Assembly (NCBI GenBank): GCA_964650385.1
Contig: CAZYTP010000001.1
Span: 22,405 to 86,404, forward strand
Length of the DNA stretch: 64,000 nt
Origin: JAUSPI01 sp964650385
Lineage (GTDB): Bacteria; Desulfobacterota; Syntrophia; Syntrophales; JADFWA01
Direction: 5' to 3'
Of the stretch, positions 9,359 through 18,308 are shown piece by piece (the first letter of the stretch is position 1; the number at the start of each line of letters is the position of its first letter). Below the pieces are notes generated by a model that was given only the letters and a program-made list of their open reading frames with translations, made no database searches and was not told the origin of the DNA. The position numbers and the translations under genes were made by a program.

Positions 9359-9769
9359 TTACGCTTTGTCTTTTTTCATACCGCCGTACTGGTTCATCCA
9401 ACGGTCCAGTTTTTCAAAAGCGTCTTCGACTACCCTGTAAAGAGTGTCAAGTTTGATTGGTTTAGTAAAGTAATCGTCAAATCCGGCTTCCCTGCATTCT
9501 TCAATATCGAAAAGACCTGACCATCCCGTTATGGCATAGATAATAGAAATCGGGTTAGATTTGCGAATTTGCTGGCACAACTCTATACCGTTCATACCGA
9601 ACAGTTTAAGATCGAGGAATATAACATCGATATTGTCCCTTGTAAGGATATCAAGTGCCTGGTCAGCACTTTCAGCCGATCGAATCTCATAATACAAATC
9701 ATCAAAGGCTTCCTCAAAAAAACCTCTTACAGCTTTGTCATCATCTACAATTAATATCTTTCTTTTCAT
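9359..9769 (-). CDS. Single-domain response regulator (receiver only)
   Basis: 136 residues forming one REC domain: acidic pair in ILIVDDDKAV, phospho-acceptor Asp in VIFLDLKLFGMNG, the conserved Thr of AITGW and Lys in YFTKPIKLDTLYRVV. There is no output domain, so it probably acts by protein contact or phosphotransfer. I start it at ATG 9769, where similarity begins; an in-frame TTG at 9790 would add seven unconserved residues. Its C-terminal YRVV segment resembles that of the HTH-receiver protein at 10992-11621, so the two may be related. Confidence 0.85.
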   Translation of the reverse strand: MKRKILIVDDDKAVRGFFEEAFDDLYYEIRSAESADQALDILTRDNIDVIFLDLKLFGMNGIELCQQIRKSNPISIIYAITGWSGLFDIEECREAGFDDYFTKPIKLDTLYRVVEDAFEKLDRWMNQYGGMKKDKA

Positions 9770-9951
9770 AATCAAGGTGCCCCCGGCCAATAAACTTATA
9801 AAAAGATTTCGATCCTACAATAGAGGGTAATCATATCTTTTGAGGAACCATTATCATTTTGAAAAAAGATTTTCCAGCTATTTTATGGTCAATAACTCAA
9901 GGTGACCTTGATGTTGTCACATCCCCCATCTGTGCCAATATAGGTGAGACG

Positions 9952-10964
9952 TTAGTCATCTTCTTTATCCAGCACCTTCCTGGCTTTCTTCAATATCTCA
10001 ACTAATCTGTATGGCTTGCCGATAAAAAACACAGCGGCGCCTGCATACAGCGTCTCTTTTGTCCCTCCATTGGCTAAATAACCACTGGATATAATAACCC
10101 TGGTCACCGGGTCAATCTCAAGAAGTTTTCGTAAACATTTATGACCACCCATGCCCGGGATCCCTACGTCCAGAATCACCAGACCGATCCGACCCTTCTC
10201 CTTCTTATAAATCTCAATGGCATCCTCGCCACTTATGGCATCTATAGTAGTATAGCCATACTGGCCCAGCATGTTTGAACTGATGTCGAGAATGGTCTCT
10301 TCATCATCCACAAGAAGAATCGTCTCATTACCACCTCCTACATCCTCCTCCTTATCCTCAGTATCTAATACGCTCTATACTTTCTGCTTCTAAAACAGGA
10401 AAATATATCCTGAAAGTTGTACCCATACCGGGTTCGCTGTAACACGTTATATAACCACCATGATTCTTTACGATACCATAAACAATGGCAAAACCAAGAC
10501 CGGTTCCAGGCAACTACCTTACCTTTAAGATCAACAGCAAAGGTGGCATCAGGTAAAAAGTTAATAATATCAGCATATTGTTGTCTTGATTCTCTGAGAA
10601 TCTCTTCGGCCCTTTTTTGCGTGGTGATGTCTTGCAAACTTTCTATCGCTCCGGTGATTTTCCCCTCAGCATCTCTCAATGGCGCTGCGGTGAAGAAAAC
10701 CCATTTACCTCTCTTACTTTTTTCAGTCAGTATTCCAACTAACTGATATGGGCTTTGTCTTTTCTTGCAGTTGATGTGATAAGAACACCATCGATGCTGT
10801 CGTATTTTTTCGGAAATTGACAGGAAATTCTTTACCGCATTTATTCCCGCCATAATGGCGGGGTATTCTGCGGGATTTTCATAAAACACTAAAGAATTTT
10901 CTTCTTTGCCCGATAAGGTACAATAGTTGCAAAAGATGGATTTGTTGCAAATGATACATTTCAT
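9952..10964 (-). pseudogene. Decayed PAS hybrid histidine kinase with internal deletion and frameshifts
   Basis: Pieces of one hybrid sensor kinase occur in order but in three frames. First are PAS segments (FFTAAPLRDAEGKITGAIES, then FLPDATFAVDLKGKVVAWNR). Next, out of frame, is the C-terminal ATPase part (GTGLGFAIVYGIVKNHGG to TTFRIYFP) ending in TGA. Then, in a third frame, comes a C-terminal receiver (ETILLVDDEETILDI, ILDVGIPGMGG, GKPYRLVEIL). The second PAS core, the His-phosphorylation domain and the N/G1 boxes of the ATPase are missing. The break is at about 10500-10508, where CCGGTTCCA on the plus strand could serve as the 9-base microhomology joining both ends. The receiver could still be made alone, but it lacks a convincing start. 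Confidence 0.8.
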
Positions 10965-10991
10965 GAATGAAACAGCGAGAAAGATATAAAA

Positions 10992-11621
10992 GTGTCGAAA
11001 CCATTCTATTCTACTACCGAAGTGGCAAATTTGTTCAACGTAAACAGGGTTACTGTTTACAGGTGGGCAAAAGAAGGGAAGATTAAAGCCTATGAGGTTG
11101 GCAAGCACCTTAAGATTCCTGTTTCAGAGGTAGGCAAATTGATAAAAGACGCCGGTTTTTCAGGATCCGACATACTGGAAATTTGTGACAGTTTAAATAA
11201 CAGTCAGTTGAGTGAATTCGTCAAAAGTTTGACCTTGGACAAAAGTGAAAAGAAATTGGTCGTTGCCGTTGGCGATGATAATAACGTTCTGGGGTTTATT
11301 CAAAAGACGTTTGAAGAAACGGACCTGAGAGACACCTGTAAGCTGCTAACTTTTTCGAGCGGTTTGGAGGCGGCGATACATGTAGGGGAAGAAGAACCGA
11401 ATCTGGTATTAATTGATGAAAAGGTGTCGGGTCTGGATGGGGCAAAACTCGCAGAGGAAATAATAAATATTTATGATGATGTAAAGATAGTATTTATGTA
11501 CGGGAATTTAGATGTAGGAAACATAGGCAGGATAAAAAAACTGAAGGGGTTCGATTACATAGTAAAGCCAATAGATCGCGATACATTATATAGGGTTGTG
11601 TTCGGTGGACTGGGGCTATAA
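10992..11621 (+). CDS. Excisionase/MerR-type helix-turn-helix protein fused to a receiver-like domain
   Basis: 209 residues. Residues 1-55 are a winged helix-turn-helix of the excisionase type (FYSTTEVANLFNVNRVTVYRW with GKIKAYEVGKHLKIP). Residues ~85-205 form a receiver-like domain with an acidic pair (VAVGDDNNV), a candidate phospho-Asp in LVLIDEKVSGLDG and the Lys of YIVKPIDRD. The order, DNA-binding first and receiver second, is the reverse of common response regulators. It starts with GTG and lies 30 bases before cheR, so it may be the first gene and the regulator of the chemotaxis operon. The start is divergent from the kinase remnant, 27 bases away. Confidence 0.75.
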   Translation: MSKPFYSTTEVANLFNVNRVTVYRWAKEGKIKAYEVGKHLKIPVSEVGKLIKDAGFSGSDILEICDSLNNSQLSEFVKSLTLDKSEKKLVVAVGDDNNVLGFIQKTFEETDLRDTCKLLTFSSGLEAAIHVGEEEPNLVLIDEKVSGLDGAKLAEEIINIYDDVKIVFMYGNLDVGNIGRIKKLKGFDYIVKPIDRDTLYRVVFGGLGL

Positions 11622-11651
11622 ATTTAGAAGTGCGATTTGTGAAAGGTAACT

Positions 11652-12479
11652 ATGACAGATTATGAATTAAGAGATATTGATTTTTCAAAAATCAGTCAGC
11701 TTGTCTATGAACAATGTGGAATTCATCTCCACGAAGGTAAAAAACAGCTGGTTAAGACTCGCCTGGGAAAGCGTTTAAGAGGTGGAAACTTCAAGTCGTT
11801 TGCCGATTATTATAAGTTTGTTACAACAGAAAAGGGCACCGATGAGCTTATTGGAATGATTGACTCCATTTCCACGAACCTGACAAGATTCTTCAGAGAG
11901 GAAGACCATTTCACACTGCTCAATAAGATATTGCCTGAAATAATAGCGGATCAAAGTACTAATGCTGGTGTGTCGAAGCTGAGGATATGGTGTGCTGGCT
12001 GTTCAACGGGTGAAGAGCCTTACTCAATAGCTATAACGTTAAAAGAAGTACTCAAAAACGATAACGTCAATCTGAAGATACTGGCAACCGATATCTCCAC
12101 AAAGGTACTTAAAACTGCTATGGCCGGTGTTTATCCGTACGACCGGGTGAAAAACATCTCCCCTCCCCTGGTTCGTAAATATTTCCAGATCGGCGAGGGG
12201 AGATGGAAAGGATATTATCGGGTCAAAAAAACTCAAAAGGACCTTGTGGAGTTTGCAAGATTTAACCTCATGGATAGACCGTCTTTTGGCGATACATTTG
12301 ACATCATATTCTGCAGGAACGTTATGATATATTTTGACAAGAAAACACAACATGGCTTGATTAACAGATTCTACGATTGCATTAAAGATGGAGGCTACCT
12401 GTTCATCGGACATTCTGAGAGCCTGACCGGGATAACACATCTATTTAATTATGTAAAACCAAGCGTTTATCGGAAATAA
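11652..12479 (+). CDS. cheR: Chemotaxis protein methyltransferase
   Basis: 275 residues with the N-terminal helical CheR domain and a SAM-binding domain containing WCAGCSTGEEPYSIAI, ILATDIS and IIFCRNVMIYFD, all standard for CheR. It methylates glutamates on chemoreceptors with S-adenosylmethionine, for adaptation. Length is normal. A GAAAGG site precedes the ATG. It opens the adaptation genes, with cheD following after three bases, so they are almost certainly co-transcribed. Confidence 0.95.
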   Translation: MTDYELRDIDFSKISQLVYEQCGIHLHEGKKQLVKTRLGKRLRGGNFKSFADYYKFVTTEKGTDELIGMIDSISTNLTRFFREEDHFTLLNKILPEIIADQSTNAGVSKLRIWCAGCSTGEEPYSIAITLKEVLKNDNVNLKILATDISTKVLKTAMAGVYPYDRVKNISPPLVRKYFQIGEGRWKGYYRVKKTQKDLVEFARFNLMDRPSFGDTFDIIFCRNVMIYFDKKTQHGLINRFYDCIKDGGYLFIGHSESLTGITHLFNYVKPSVYRK

Positions 12480-12482
12480 TTC

Positions 12483-12959
12483 ATGAAGCGTATAGTTGGA
12501 ATTGCGGAGTTTAAGGTGACCCATGATCAAGAGGATGTGTTGGTTACTTATGCCTTGGGATCATGCATTGCTGTTATTGTCTATGAGCCAAAGGTAAAGG
12601 TAGGGGGAATGTTACACTTCATGCTTCCCGATTCATCGATTGATTCGGAAAAGGCTGCCGCCAAACCGGCGATGTTTGCGGATACAGGGATACCTCTACT
12701 GTTTAAATCCTGTTATGGTCTTGGCGCGGAAAAAAAACGGATGGTGGTAAAGATTGTCGGAGGGGGCAATATTTTAGATAATAATTTTTTCAAGATTGGC
12801 GAAAGAAATATAACCGCTGCAAGAAAGCTATTTTGGAAGAACAAGGTATTGATAGAGAATGAAGAAGTTGGAGAAAATTACAACCGGACAGTCGAACTTC
12901 ATATGTCAACGGGCAAAGTTATTGTCAAGAATAGCAAAGGGTTTATGCTGGAGCTGTAG
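12483..12959 (+). CDS. cheD: Chemoreceptor glutamine deamidase
   Basis: 158 residues of the CheD family: the catalytic Cys in ALGSCIAVIVYE and His in GGMLHFMLP are in place, followed by the usual VKIVGGGNI segment. CheD deamidates specific receptor glutamines to glutamates and, where CheC or CheX is present, can link receptor state to CheY-phosphate dephosphorylation. It lies directly after cheR. The two CheX-like phosphatases downstream make a CheD-CheC-type feedback circuit possible. Confidence 0.93.
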   Translation: MKRIVGIAEFKVTHDQEDVLVTYALGSCIAVIVYEPKVKVGGMLHFMLPDSSIDSEKAAAKPAMFADTGIPLLFKSCYGLGAEKKRMVVKIVGGGNILDNNFFKIGERNITAARKLFWKNKVLIENEEVGENYNRTVELHMSTGKVIVKNSKGFMLEL

Positions 12960-13018
12960 GTAAATGATATCACTTTAGCTTCAATTTACATAAATTAACC
13001 TAAGCTTAAGGAGTAGTT

Positions 13019-13450
13019 ATGTCTTTCAATGTATTGGTTGTGGATGATTCGAATGCAATGCGTAGTGTTGTAAAGAAAGTTATTTCCATGTCGGGTTTTA
13101 AAATGGATCACTGCCTTGAGGCTGAAAATGGCAAAGAAGCATTGCGAATTTTAGAGGAAAACTGGGTGGATGTAATCCTTTCGGATATAAACATGCCGGA
13201 GATGAACGGTCTTGAATTCCTGGAAGAGTTGCAAAAGGAAGAACTTTTTAAAAGAATCCCGGTTATTATCATTAGCACAGAAAGCAGGGAAGACCGTGTG
13301 AGCGAGGCAATTAGCCTGGGAGCAAAGGCGTTTATAAAAAAACCTTTCCTGCCTGCGGAGGTCAAGAAAGTTCTTTATGAGGTTATAGGGGTAGGCCATG
13401 AAGAAGAATACAGAGAAGATAATGGAGATGATGGAGATCTCGATTTTTGA
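13019..13450 (+). CDS. CheY-type response regulator
   Basis: A single receiver domain of 143 residues: VVDDSNAMRSVVKKV, phospho-Asp in VILSDINMPEMNG, a Ser in ISTES and the Lys of IKKPFLPAEV. A strong AAGGAG site precedes the ATG. The C-terminus (about 20 acidic residues) extends past the usual CheY end. The last 53 bases overlap the start of the CheX-like gene, which suggests coupled synthesis of a regulator and its phosphatase. It may be the adaptation or motor regulator of this operon; the second cheY at 17296 is the more canonical. Confidence 0.88.
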   Translation: MSFNVLVVDDSNAMRSVVKKVISMSGFKMDHCLEAENGKEALRILEENWVDVILSDINMPEMNGLEFLEELQKEELFKRIPVIIISTESREDRVSEAISLGAKAFIKKPFLPAEVKKVLYEVIGVGHEEEYREDNGDDGDLDF

Positions 13451-13844
13451 GGTCTTTGACAAGATGTTTTTCATATTTCTTGAACCATCGGATAATGAAT
13501 ATGTTGAAGCTGACATGGAAGCTGCCGTAAGTTTTGATGGCACCATAAGCGGTAAGGTTAGGATTTTGTTATCCAGAGAAGTGGTAGGAGCTATGGTTAG
13601 AAACATGCTTGGTCTCGGAGAAGAAGAATTCTCTATGCAGGACATGGAGGATTGCTCGAAAGAGGCAGTTAACATGGTTTGCGGAAATCTCCTCAGCAAG
13701 TTTGACAGTTCGGAAAGGTTTAAAATGTCCGTTCCGGTATTTAGAGAAGTACCTGGGAAAGTTGAGTCGTCGGAAAATGTTTTGTTGAAGGGGTTTGACT
13801 CGGATGATGGAAGAGTCGGTGTAGTAGTAACCTTGTCGGAGTAA
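13398..13844 (+). CDS. CheX/CheC-type CheY-phosphate phosphatase
   Basis: 148 residues with the CheC/CheX fold pattern. The active-site Glu-x2-Asn pair is seen in DCSKEAVNMVCGNLL, preceded by a GKVRILLSREVV strand-turn-helix. These phosphatases remove phosphate from CheY to end the signal. The gene overlaps the preceding cheY by 53 bases in another frame. The ATG at 13398 is used because residues from ISIFEVFDKMFF onward align with the family; a later start would cut the first helix. Confidence 0.8.
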   Translation: MKKNTEKIMEMMEISIFEVFDKMFFIFLEPSDNEYVEADMEAAVSFDGTISGKVRILLSREVVGAMVRNMLGLGEEEFSMQDMEDCSKEAVNMVCGNLLSKFDSSERFKMSVPVFREVPGKVESSENVLLKGFDSDDGRVGVVVTLSE

Positions 13845-13895
13845 AGCAAGAATGAAGCACGTTTTTTGTCTTGATGTGATGGGAGGAATATAGTC

Positions 13896-14927
13896 TTGAG
13901 TAAGATAAAAGTACTCGTTGTTGACGATTCTGCGATTGTGCGGAAGATATTTTCGGAAGAGCTTTCCTGTTTTCCGGATATAGAAGTAGTGGGCACGGCT
14001 CCGGATCCTTTCGTAGCCAGAGACAAGATCCTGAGACTCAAGCCCGATGTGATTACGCTTGATGTTGAGATGCCGAAGATGGATGGAATTACTTTTCTTA
14101 AAAAGCTCATGAAACATTATCCCTTGCCTGTAATTATTGTCAGTTCTCTGACCCAAAAAGGTGGAAAGATGACGCTTGAAGCGCTGGAAAGTGGAGCAAT
14201 AGAAGTCATCGCGAAACCCGGTGGTTCTTATTCTATCGGAGACATGAGTTTACAGTTGGCTGAGAAGATCAGAGCCGCCTCTAAAGTAAGAATGGTGAAG
14301 CGGGATTTAACGAGTCCTTCCGAAACTGTCAAGGCGGAAAAAATAATGGCCCTCAGCCAGACATCCAATAAGGTTATTGCCATTGGCGCCTCTACGGGTG
14401 GAGTGGAGGCTTTGAAGGAGGTATTGTCAAAGCTGCCGCCTAATTCGCCTGGGATAGCAGTGGTGCAACATATGCCGGCCAAGTTTACAACATCCTTTGC
14501 GGAAAGATTAAACGACTTGTGTCAAATTAAAGTTAAGGAGGCGGAGGATCATGATTCTGTTGTTCCCGGGACGGCATTAATCGCACCCGGTAACTTTCAC
14601 ATGATCTTGAGGAGGAGTGGGACCAGATACTATGTGGAGGTTAAAGACGGTCCGATGGTTCACCATCAGCGTCCGGCAGTTGATATTCTGTTCAAATCAA
14701 CGGCCAAATATGCGGGGGCCAATTCTATCGGTGTTATACTTACAGGAATGGGATCGGATGGTGCGGCGGGCCTTCTGGAGATGAAGCAAGCGGGGGCAAG
14801 TACAATCGCCCAGGATGAGAAAACCTGTATTGTTTTTGGAATGCCCAACGAGGCAATAAAATTAGGTGCCACGGATAAGGTAGTGCCGCTATCCCAGGTT
14901 GCCGAAGAAATTATCAGAATGGTGTAA
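13896..14927 (+). CDS. cheB: Chemoreceptor methylesterase / glutamine amidase
   Basis: 343 residues: an N-terminal receiver (VVDDSAIVRKIF, phospho-Asp in ITLDVEMPKMDG) and a C-terminal CheB catalytic domain with the triad in IGASTGGVEAL (Ser), VVQHMPAKFT (His) and TGMGSDGAAG (Asp). Phosphorylation by CheA activates removal of methyl groups from receptors, opposing CheR. It starts with TTG at 13896 behind a GGGAGG site. The cheA start follows three bases after the stop. Confidence 0.95.
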   Translation: MSKIKVLVVDDSAIVRKIFSEELSCFPDIEVVGTAPDPFVARDKILRLKPDVITLDVEMPKMDGITFLKKLMKHYPLPVIIVSSLTQKGGKMTLEALESGAIEVIAKPGGSYSIGDMSLQLAEKIRAASKVRMVKRDLTSPSETVKAEKIMALSQTSNKVIAIGASTGGVEALKEVLSKLPPNSPGIAVVQHMPAKFTTSFAERLNDLCQIKVKEAEDHDSVVPGTALIAPGNFHMILRRSGTRYYVEVKDGPMVHHQRPAVDILFKSTAKYAGANSIGVILTGMGSDGAAGLLEMKQAGASTIAQDEKTCIVFGMPNEAIKLGATDKVVPLSQVAEEIIRMV

Positions 14928-14930
14928 GCT

Positions 14931-17144
14931 GTGAAATATGAAAACTTGTCAAAATTGATTAATGATATCGTTTCCGATTTCCTTCTTCTCGATGAAGGAG
15001 TGATCGATGTTCCCACGGCCGGGAAGTTTCTGAATCAGTTGGAAAGTATCGGTAAAGAAGCTGAACTTCAGCAGGTAGGGCTTTTGAAGCAGGTGGTCGG
15101 GGGGGTAACAGTTCTTCTTGAAAAGATTATACTTAATAGTATTGACCATGAAGGGGGTTACAGTTCCTTTACGAAGGGGATAAATACTATACGGGAAATC
15201 AGTAACAGTTTCGAGAAGATTGGTGATTTTGCGGGAGATGTGGAAGATTTCATGGATTCAATTGGTGCTGTGGTGGATGCCGACAAGGGGAAAAAAGAAG
15301 CCGCAGGAGAAGTATCGGCAACTGATGCAGACATCAATACCAAAAAAGATGAGATGGAGAAGGAATTTGAGATTCAGGATGAGTCTTTGTTAAGGGACTT
15401 TATTAACGAGAGTTTCGAATATATAGGCGAGATAGATGTGAATATTCTAAACCTTGAACAAAATCCTGAGGATGCAGATTACATTAATGCTATTTTCAGG
15501 CCTTTTCATTCGATAAAAGGTGTAGCGAGCTTTCTTAATCTGGATGAAATCCGCGATCTTGCCCATAGTCTGGAGAATCTGCTTGACCGTGCAAGGAGCA
15601 GAGAATTAGCGGTTACCCCTGCACTTATCGATATTGTTCTTGATGGATCAGATACCCTGAAGACGATGATAGCCGACTTGCAGGAAGTTCTGAATGGAGA
15701 TAAAGCCCGGCCCACGAAGCTGGATATATCTGAATTGCAAGATCGGATAGCAAATATTGATCAACAGGTTGATTCAGAAGTTGTTTCAGGTGACAAGGTC
15801 AAGAAGATAGGAGACATACTGGTTGAAGATGGAGTTATAACGGAAGATGTTTTGGAAGAGACGCTGGACATTGCTCAAGAGCCTCCCCAGATGAAGATAG
15901 GAGAAGCCTTGATTGAAGGAGGGAAGGCGACCACGAAGCAGGTATCCCAAGCTTTAAGGAAGCAGTCGCGTCAAGTTACGGAAACCACTTCGATCAGGGT
16001 GGATGTACAGAAATTGGATGATCTGATAGATATGATCGGTGAACTGGTCATCACTCAGGCGATGATCAAGCAGAACCCAGCCATCAGTGAAAATAGAGAT
16101 AGGAAGCTCTTTACAGACGTTGCACAGCTGTCCAGTATTACGTCGGAGATTCAAAGAACATCCACAAGCTTAAGGATGACAACGATTAAACAATCATTTC
16201 AACGGATGGCTCGACTGGTAAGGGATTTGTCCAAAAATGCCGGAAAGAAGATTGTCGTTGATATGGTGGGAGAAGAAACAGAGATCGACAGAAATATGGT
16301 GGATGAGATATACAATCCCCTTGTACATATGGTGCGAAATTCTGTAGATCACGGGATAGAGGCTCCTTCGGAACGTATAAAGCTCGGCAAGCCGGAGCAA
16401 GGTCTGATACAACTTAAGGCCTATCATAAGGGTGGTAATGTTATTATCGAGATATCAGATGATGGCAGAGGTTTGAAAAAAGAAAAGATTGTGAATAAAG
16501 CCATGGATAACGGGCTTATTGAAAATTCGGATGATATGACAGAGCAGGAAATTTACAAGTTACTGTTCCTCCCTGGCTTTTCAACTGCCGAGAAGATTAC
16601 GGATGTTTCAGGTCGCGGAGTCGGCATGGACGTTGTAAAGCAGGCCGTAGAAAAATTGCGCGGGAGAATAGACGTCTACAGTAAAGAGGGGGAAGGGTCT
16701 ACATTCAGGACATTCTTTCCTCTCACTATGGCTATTATCGACGGAATGATTGTCAGGGTAGGCAAGGAGAGGTGTATTATTCCGACCACTGCAATAAGGC
16801 AATTGTTGCGTCCCGTGGTTGAGTCATATAATAAAGTGGTGGGCAGGGGGGAGATGTTGAATGTAAGAGGAGAACTATTGCCCCTTATAAGATTGTATGA
16901 TCTTTTTTCAATAGAACCAAAGTATACAAATCCGTGGGAATCATTGGTAGTTGTTATTGAGTCTGAAAACAAGGCCAAGTGTCTCATGGTGGATGAAGTT
17001 ATAGGTAAGGAAGAGGTAGTTGTAAAAGGCCTTAGTGACCGTTTTAGAGATGTCAAGGGAATTGCCGGAGGAGCAATACTGGCCGATGGCAATGTGGGAC
17101 TCATTCTTGATACCGAAGGCCTGTTTTATATAAGCGAAAATTAA
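14931..17144 (+). CDS. cheA: Chemotaxis histidine kinase with an extra MshEN/GspE-N-like insert
   Basis: 737 residues. Residues 1-115 are a helical region of unclear identity. An Hpt domain at ~150-255 has the phospho-acceptor His193 in RPFHSIKGVAS. Residues ~288-345 carry KKIGDILVEDGVITEDVLEE and a second related copy (KIGEALIEGGKATTKQVSQ), like the N-terminal repeats of GspE/MshE ATPases. Dimerisation (~350-430), ATPase (HMVRNSVDHGIE, DDGRGL, SGRGVGMDVV) and a C-terminal CheW-like domain (~610-735) follow. CheA passes phosphate to CheY and CheB. A normal P2 CheY-binding domain is not obvious; the repeat occupies its place. GTG start, three bases after cheB. No cheW or receptor gene lies in this operon. 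Confidence 0.93.
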   Translation: MKYENLSKLINDIVSDFLLLDEGVIDVPTAGKFLNQLESIGKEAELQQVGLLKQVVGGVTVLLEKIILNSIDHEGGYSSFTKGINTIREISNSFEKIGDFAGDVEDFMDSIGAVVDADKGKKEAAGEVSATDADINTKKDEMEKEFEIQDESLLRDFINESFEYIGEIDVNILNLEQNPEDADYINAIFRPFHSIKGVASFLNLDEIRDLAHSLENLLDRARSRELAVTPALIDIVLDGSDTLKTMIADLQEVLNGDKARPTKLDISELQDRIANIDQQVDSEVVSGDKVKKIGDILVEDGVITEDVLEETLDIAQEPPQMKIGEALIEGGKATTKQVSQALRKQSRQVTETTSIRVDVQKLDDLIDMIGELVITQAMIKQNPAISENRDRKLFTDVAQLSSITSEIQRTSTSLRMTTIKQSFQRMARLVRDLSKNAGKKIVVDMVGEETEIDRNMVDEIYNPLVHMVRNSVDHGIEAPSERIKLGKPEQGLIQLKAYHKGGNVIIEISDDGRGLKKEKIVNKAMDNGLIENSDDMTEQEIYKLLFLPGFSTAEKITDVSGRGVGMDVVKQAVEKLRGRIDVYSKEGEGSTFRTFFPLTMAIIDGMIVRVGKERCIIPTTAIRQLLRPVVESYNKVVGRGEMLNVRGELLPLIRLYDLFSIEPKYTNPWESLVVVIESENKAKCLMVDEVIGKEEVVVKGLSDRFRDVKGIAGGAILADGNVGLILDTEGLFYISEN

Positions 17145-17295
17145 TCGGTAAAGAAGTGATTGGGAAGATTAAAGGTTATAGTGGGTTAAGTTAAGCAATC
17201 TTGTAAACGTAACAGATTGTATTTATAGATTGCTTTAATACAGGCTCCCGTAATGGTTCTTGACAAACTACCAAAAACATTATCAGGAGATAGCT

Positions 17296-17685
17296 ATGAG
17301 TAAGGACATGAAAATACTGATTGTCGATGATTTTGCAACCATGAGAAAGGTCATACGAAACCTTTTAAAACAAGGGGGATATGAAAACATTGAAGAAGCA
17401 GAAGACGGGCAGATGGCACTTAATGAACTTAAAACAAAGGAAATAGATTTTGTTATTTCCGATTGGAATATGCCGAAAATGACAGGTCTCGAGTTGCTCA
17501 AAGCAGTAAGAGGAGATGCTAAGCTGTCTAAAACCCCCTTTCTTATGGTCACGGCAGAAGCCCTTCAGGACAATGTTCTAGAAGCGGTAAAGGCGGGTGT
17601 TGACAATTATATTGTGAAGCCTTTTACCTCCGAGGTACTGAGCGAGAAGATAGAGGAAATAGTTAAAAAATATACGGGCTCTTAA
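17296..17685 (+). CDS. cheY: CheY chemotaxis response regulator
   Basis: 129 residues, the canonical length for CheY: ILIVDDFATMRKVIRNLL, phospho-Asp in FVISDWNMPKMTG, MVTAEA with the switch Thr and IVKPFT with the Lys. Phospho-CheY binds the flagellar switch protein FliM. I start it at ATG 17296 because an AGGAGA site lies just upstream and the family begins there; 12 residues from an earlier start are not conserved. A 115-base gap after cheA could hold its own promoter. cheX follows after 26 bases. Confidence 0.93.
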   Translation: MSKDMKILIVDDFATMRKVIRNLLKQGGYENIEEAEDGQMALNELKTKEIDFVISDWNMPKMTGLELLKAVRGDAKLSKTPFLMVTAEALQDNVLEAVKAGVDNYIVKPFTSEVLSEKIEEIVKKYTGS

Positions 17686-17711
17686 AACATTATTAAGATA
17701 GGTGTTGTAAA

Positions 17712-18179
17712 ATGGACGTAAAATATATCAATCCTTTTTTGGAGGGTACTGTCAATGTGCTGCGTACGATGGCCTTTATTGAACCGAAACCTGGCAAACC
17801 GTTCATCAAACGTGATGACTATGCTAAAGGAGATATTTCAGGCATTATAGGTCTTACCGGCGGCGCCATTACAGGTTCTATGGCTCTGAGCTTTGATGAA
17901 TCATGTATCTTAAAAATCGTATCAAATATGCTCGGAGAAAAGATTCAAAACATGAATGGCGATATAAAAGATGCCGTGGGTGAAATTACCAATATGGTAT
18001 CAGGTTCAGCCAGACAGCGTTTGGAAAAGGAAGGCATTATTCTTAAATCGGCACTCCCGACCGTCGTTACTGGCAAAAACCACTCTATTACACATGTCAT
18101 GGGGGGGCCGAGTATAATCATTCCGTTTCAGACGGCCGATGGGAATTTTGTTGTCGATATTTGTATTGGCAATCTTTAA
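17712..18179 (+). CDS. cheX: CheX phosphatase
   Basis: 155 residues matching CheX: ISGIIGLTGGAITGSMALSF, then the active-site Glu-x2-Asn in DAVGEITNMVSGSAR, and HSITHVMGGPSIIIPF near the end. CheX dephosphorylates CheY-P. It follows the canonical cheY, so the two form a regulator-phosphatase pair that repeats the 13019/13398 arrangement. It is the last gene of the plus-strand chemotaxis run. Confidence 0.92.
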   Translation: MDVKYINPFLEGTVNVLRTMAFIEPKPGKPFIKRDDYAKGDISGIIGLTGGAITGSMALSFDESCILKIVSNMLGEKIQNMNGDIKDAVGEITNMVSGSARQRLEKEGIILKSALPTVVTGKNHSITHVMGGPSIIIPFQTADGNFVVDICIGNL

Positions 18180-18308
18180 TACATCAGCACTGGTGAGTGA
18201 AGAACCCTTCGGAGATAAACAGTAATTACAAAAAGAGAAATGACCGCGTTGAAAATAAAACATGGAGATCGATTCTATTAAAAATTGAGCTCCTACAGCC
18301 TTCTGCAG

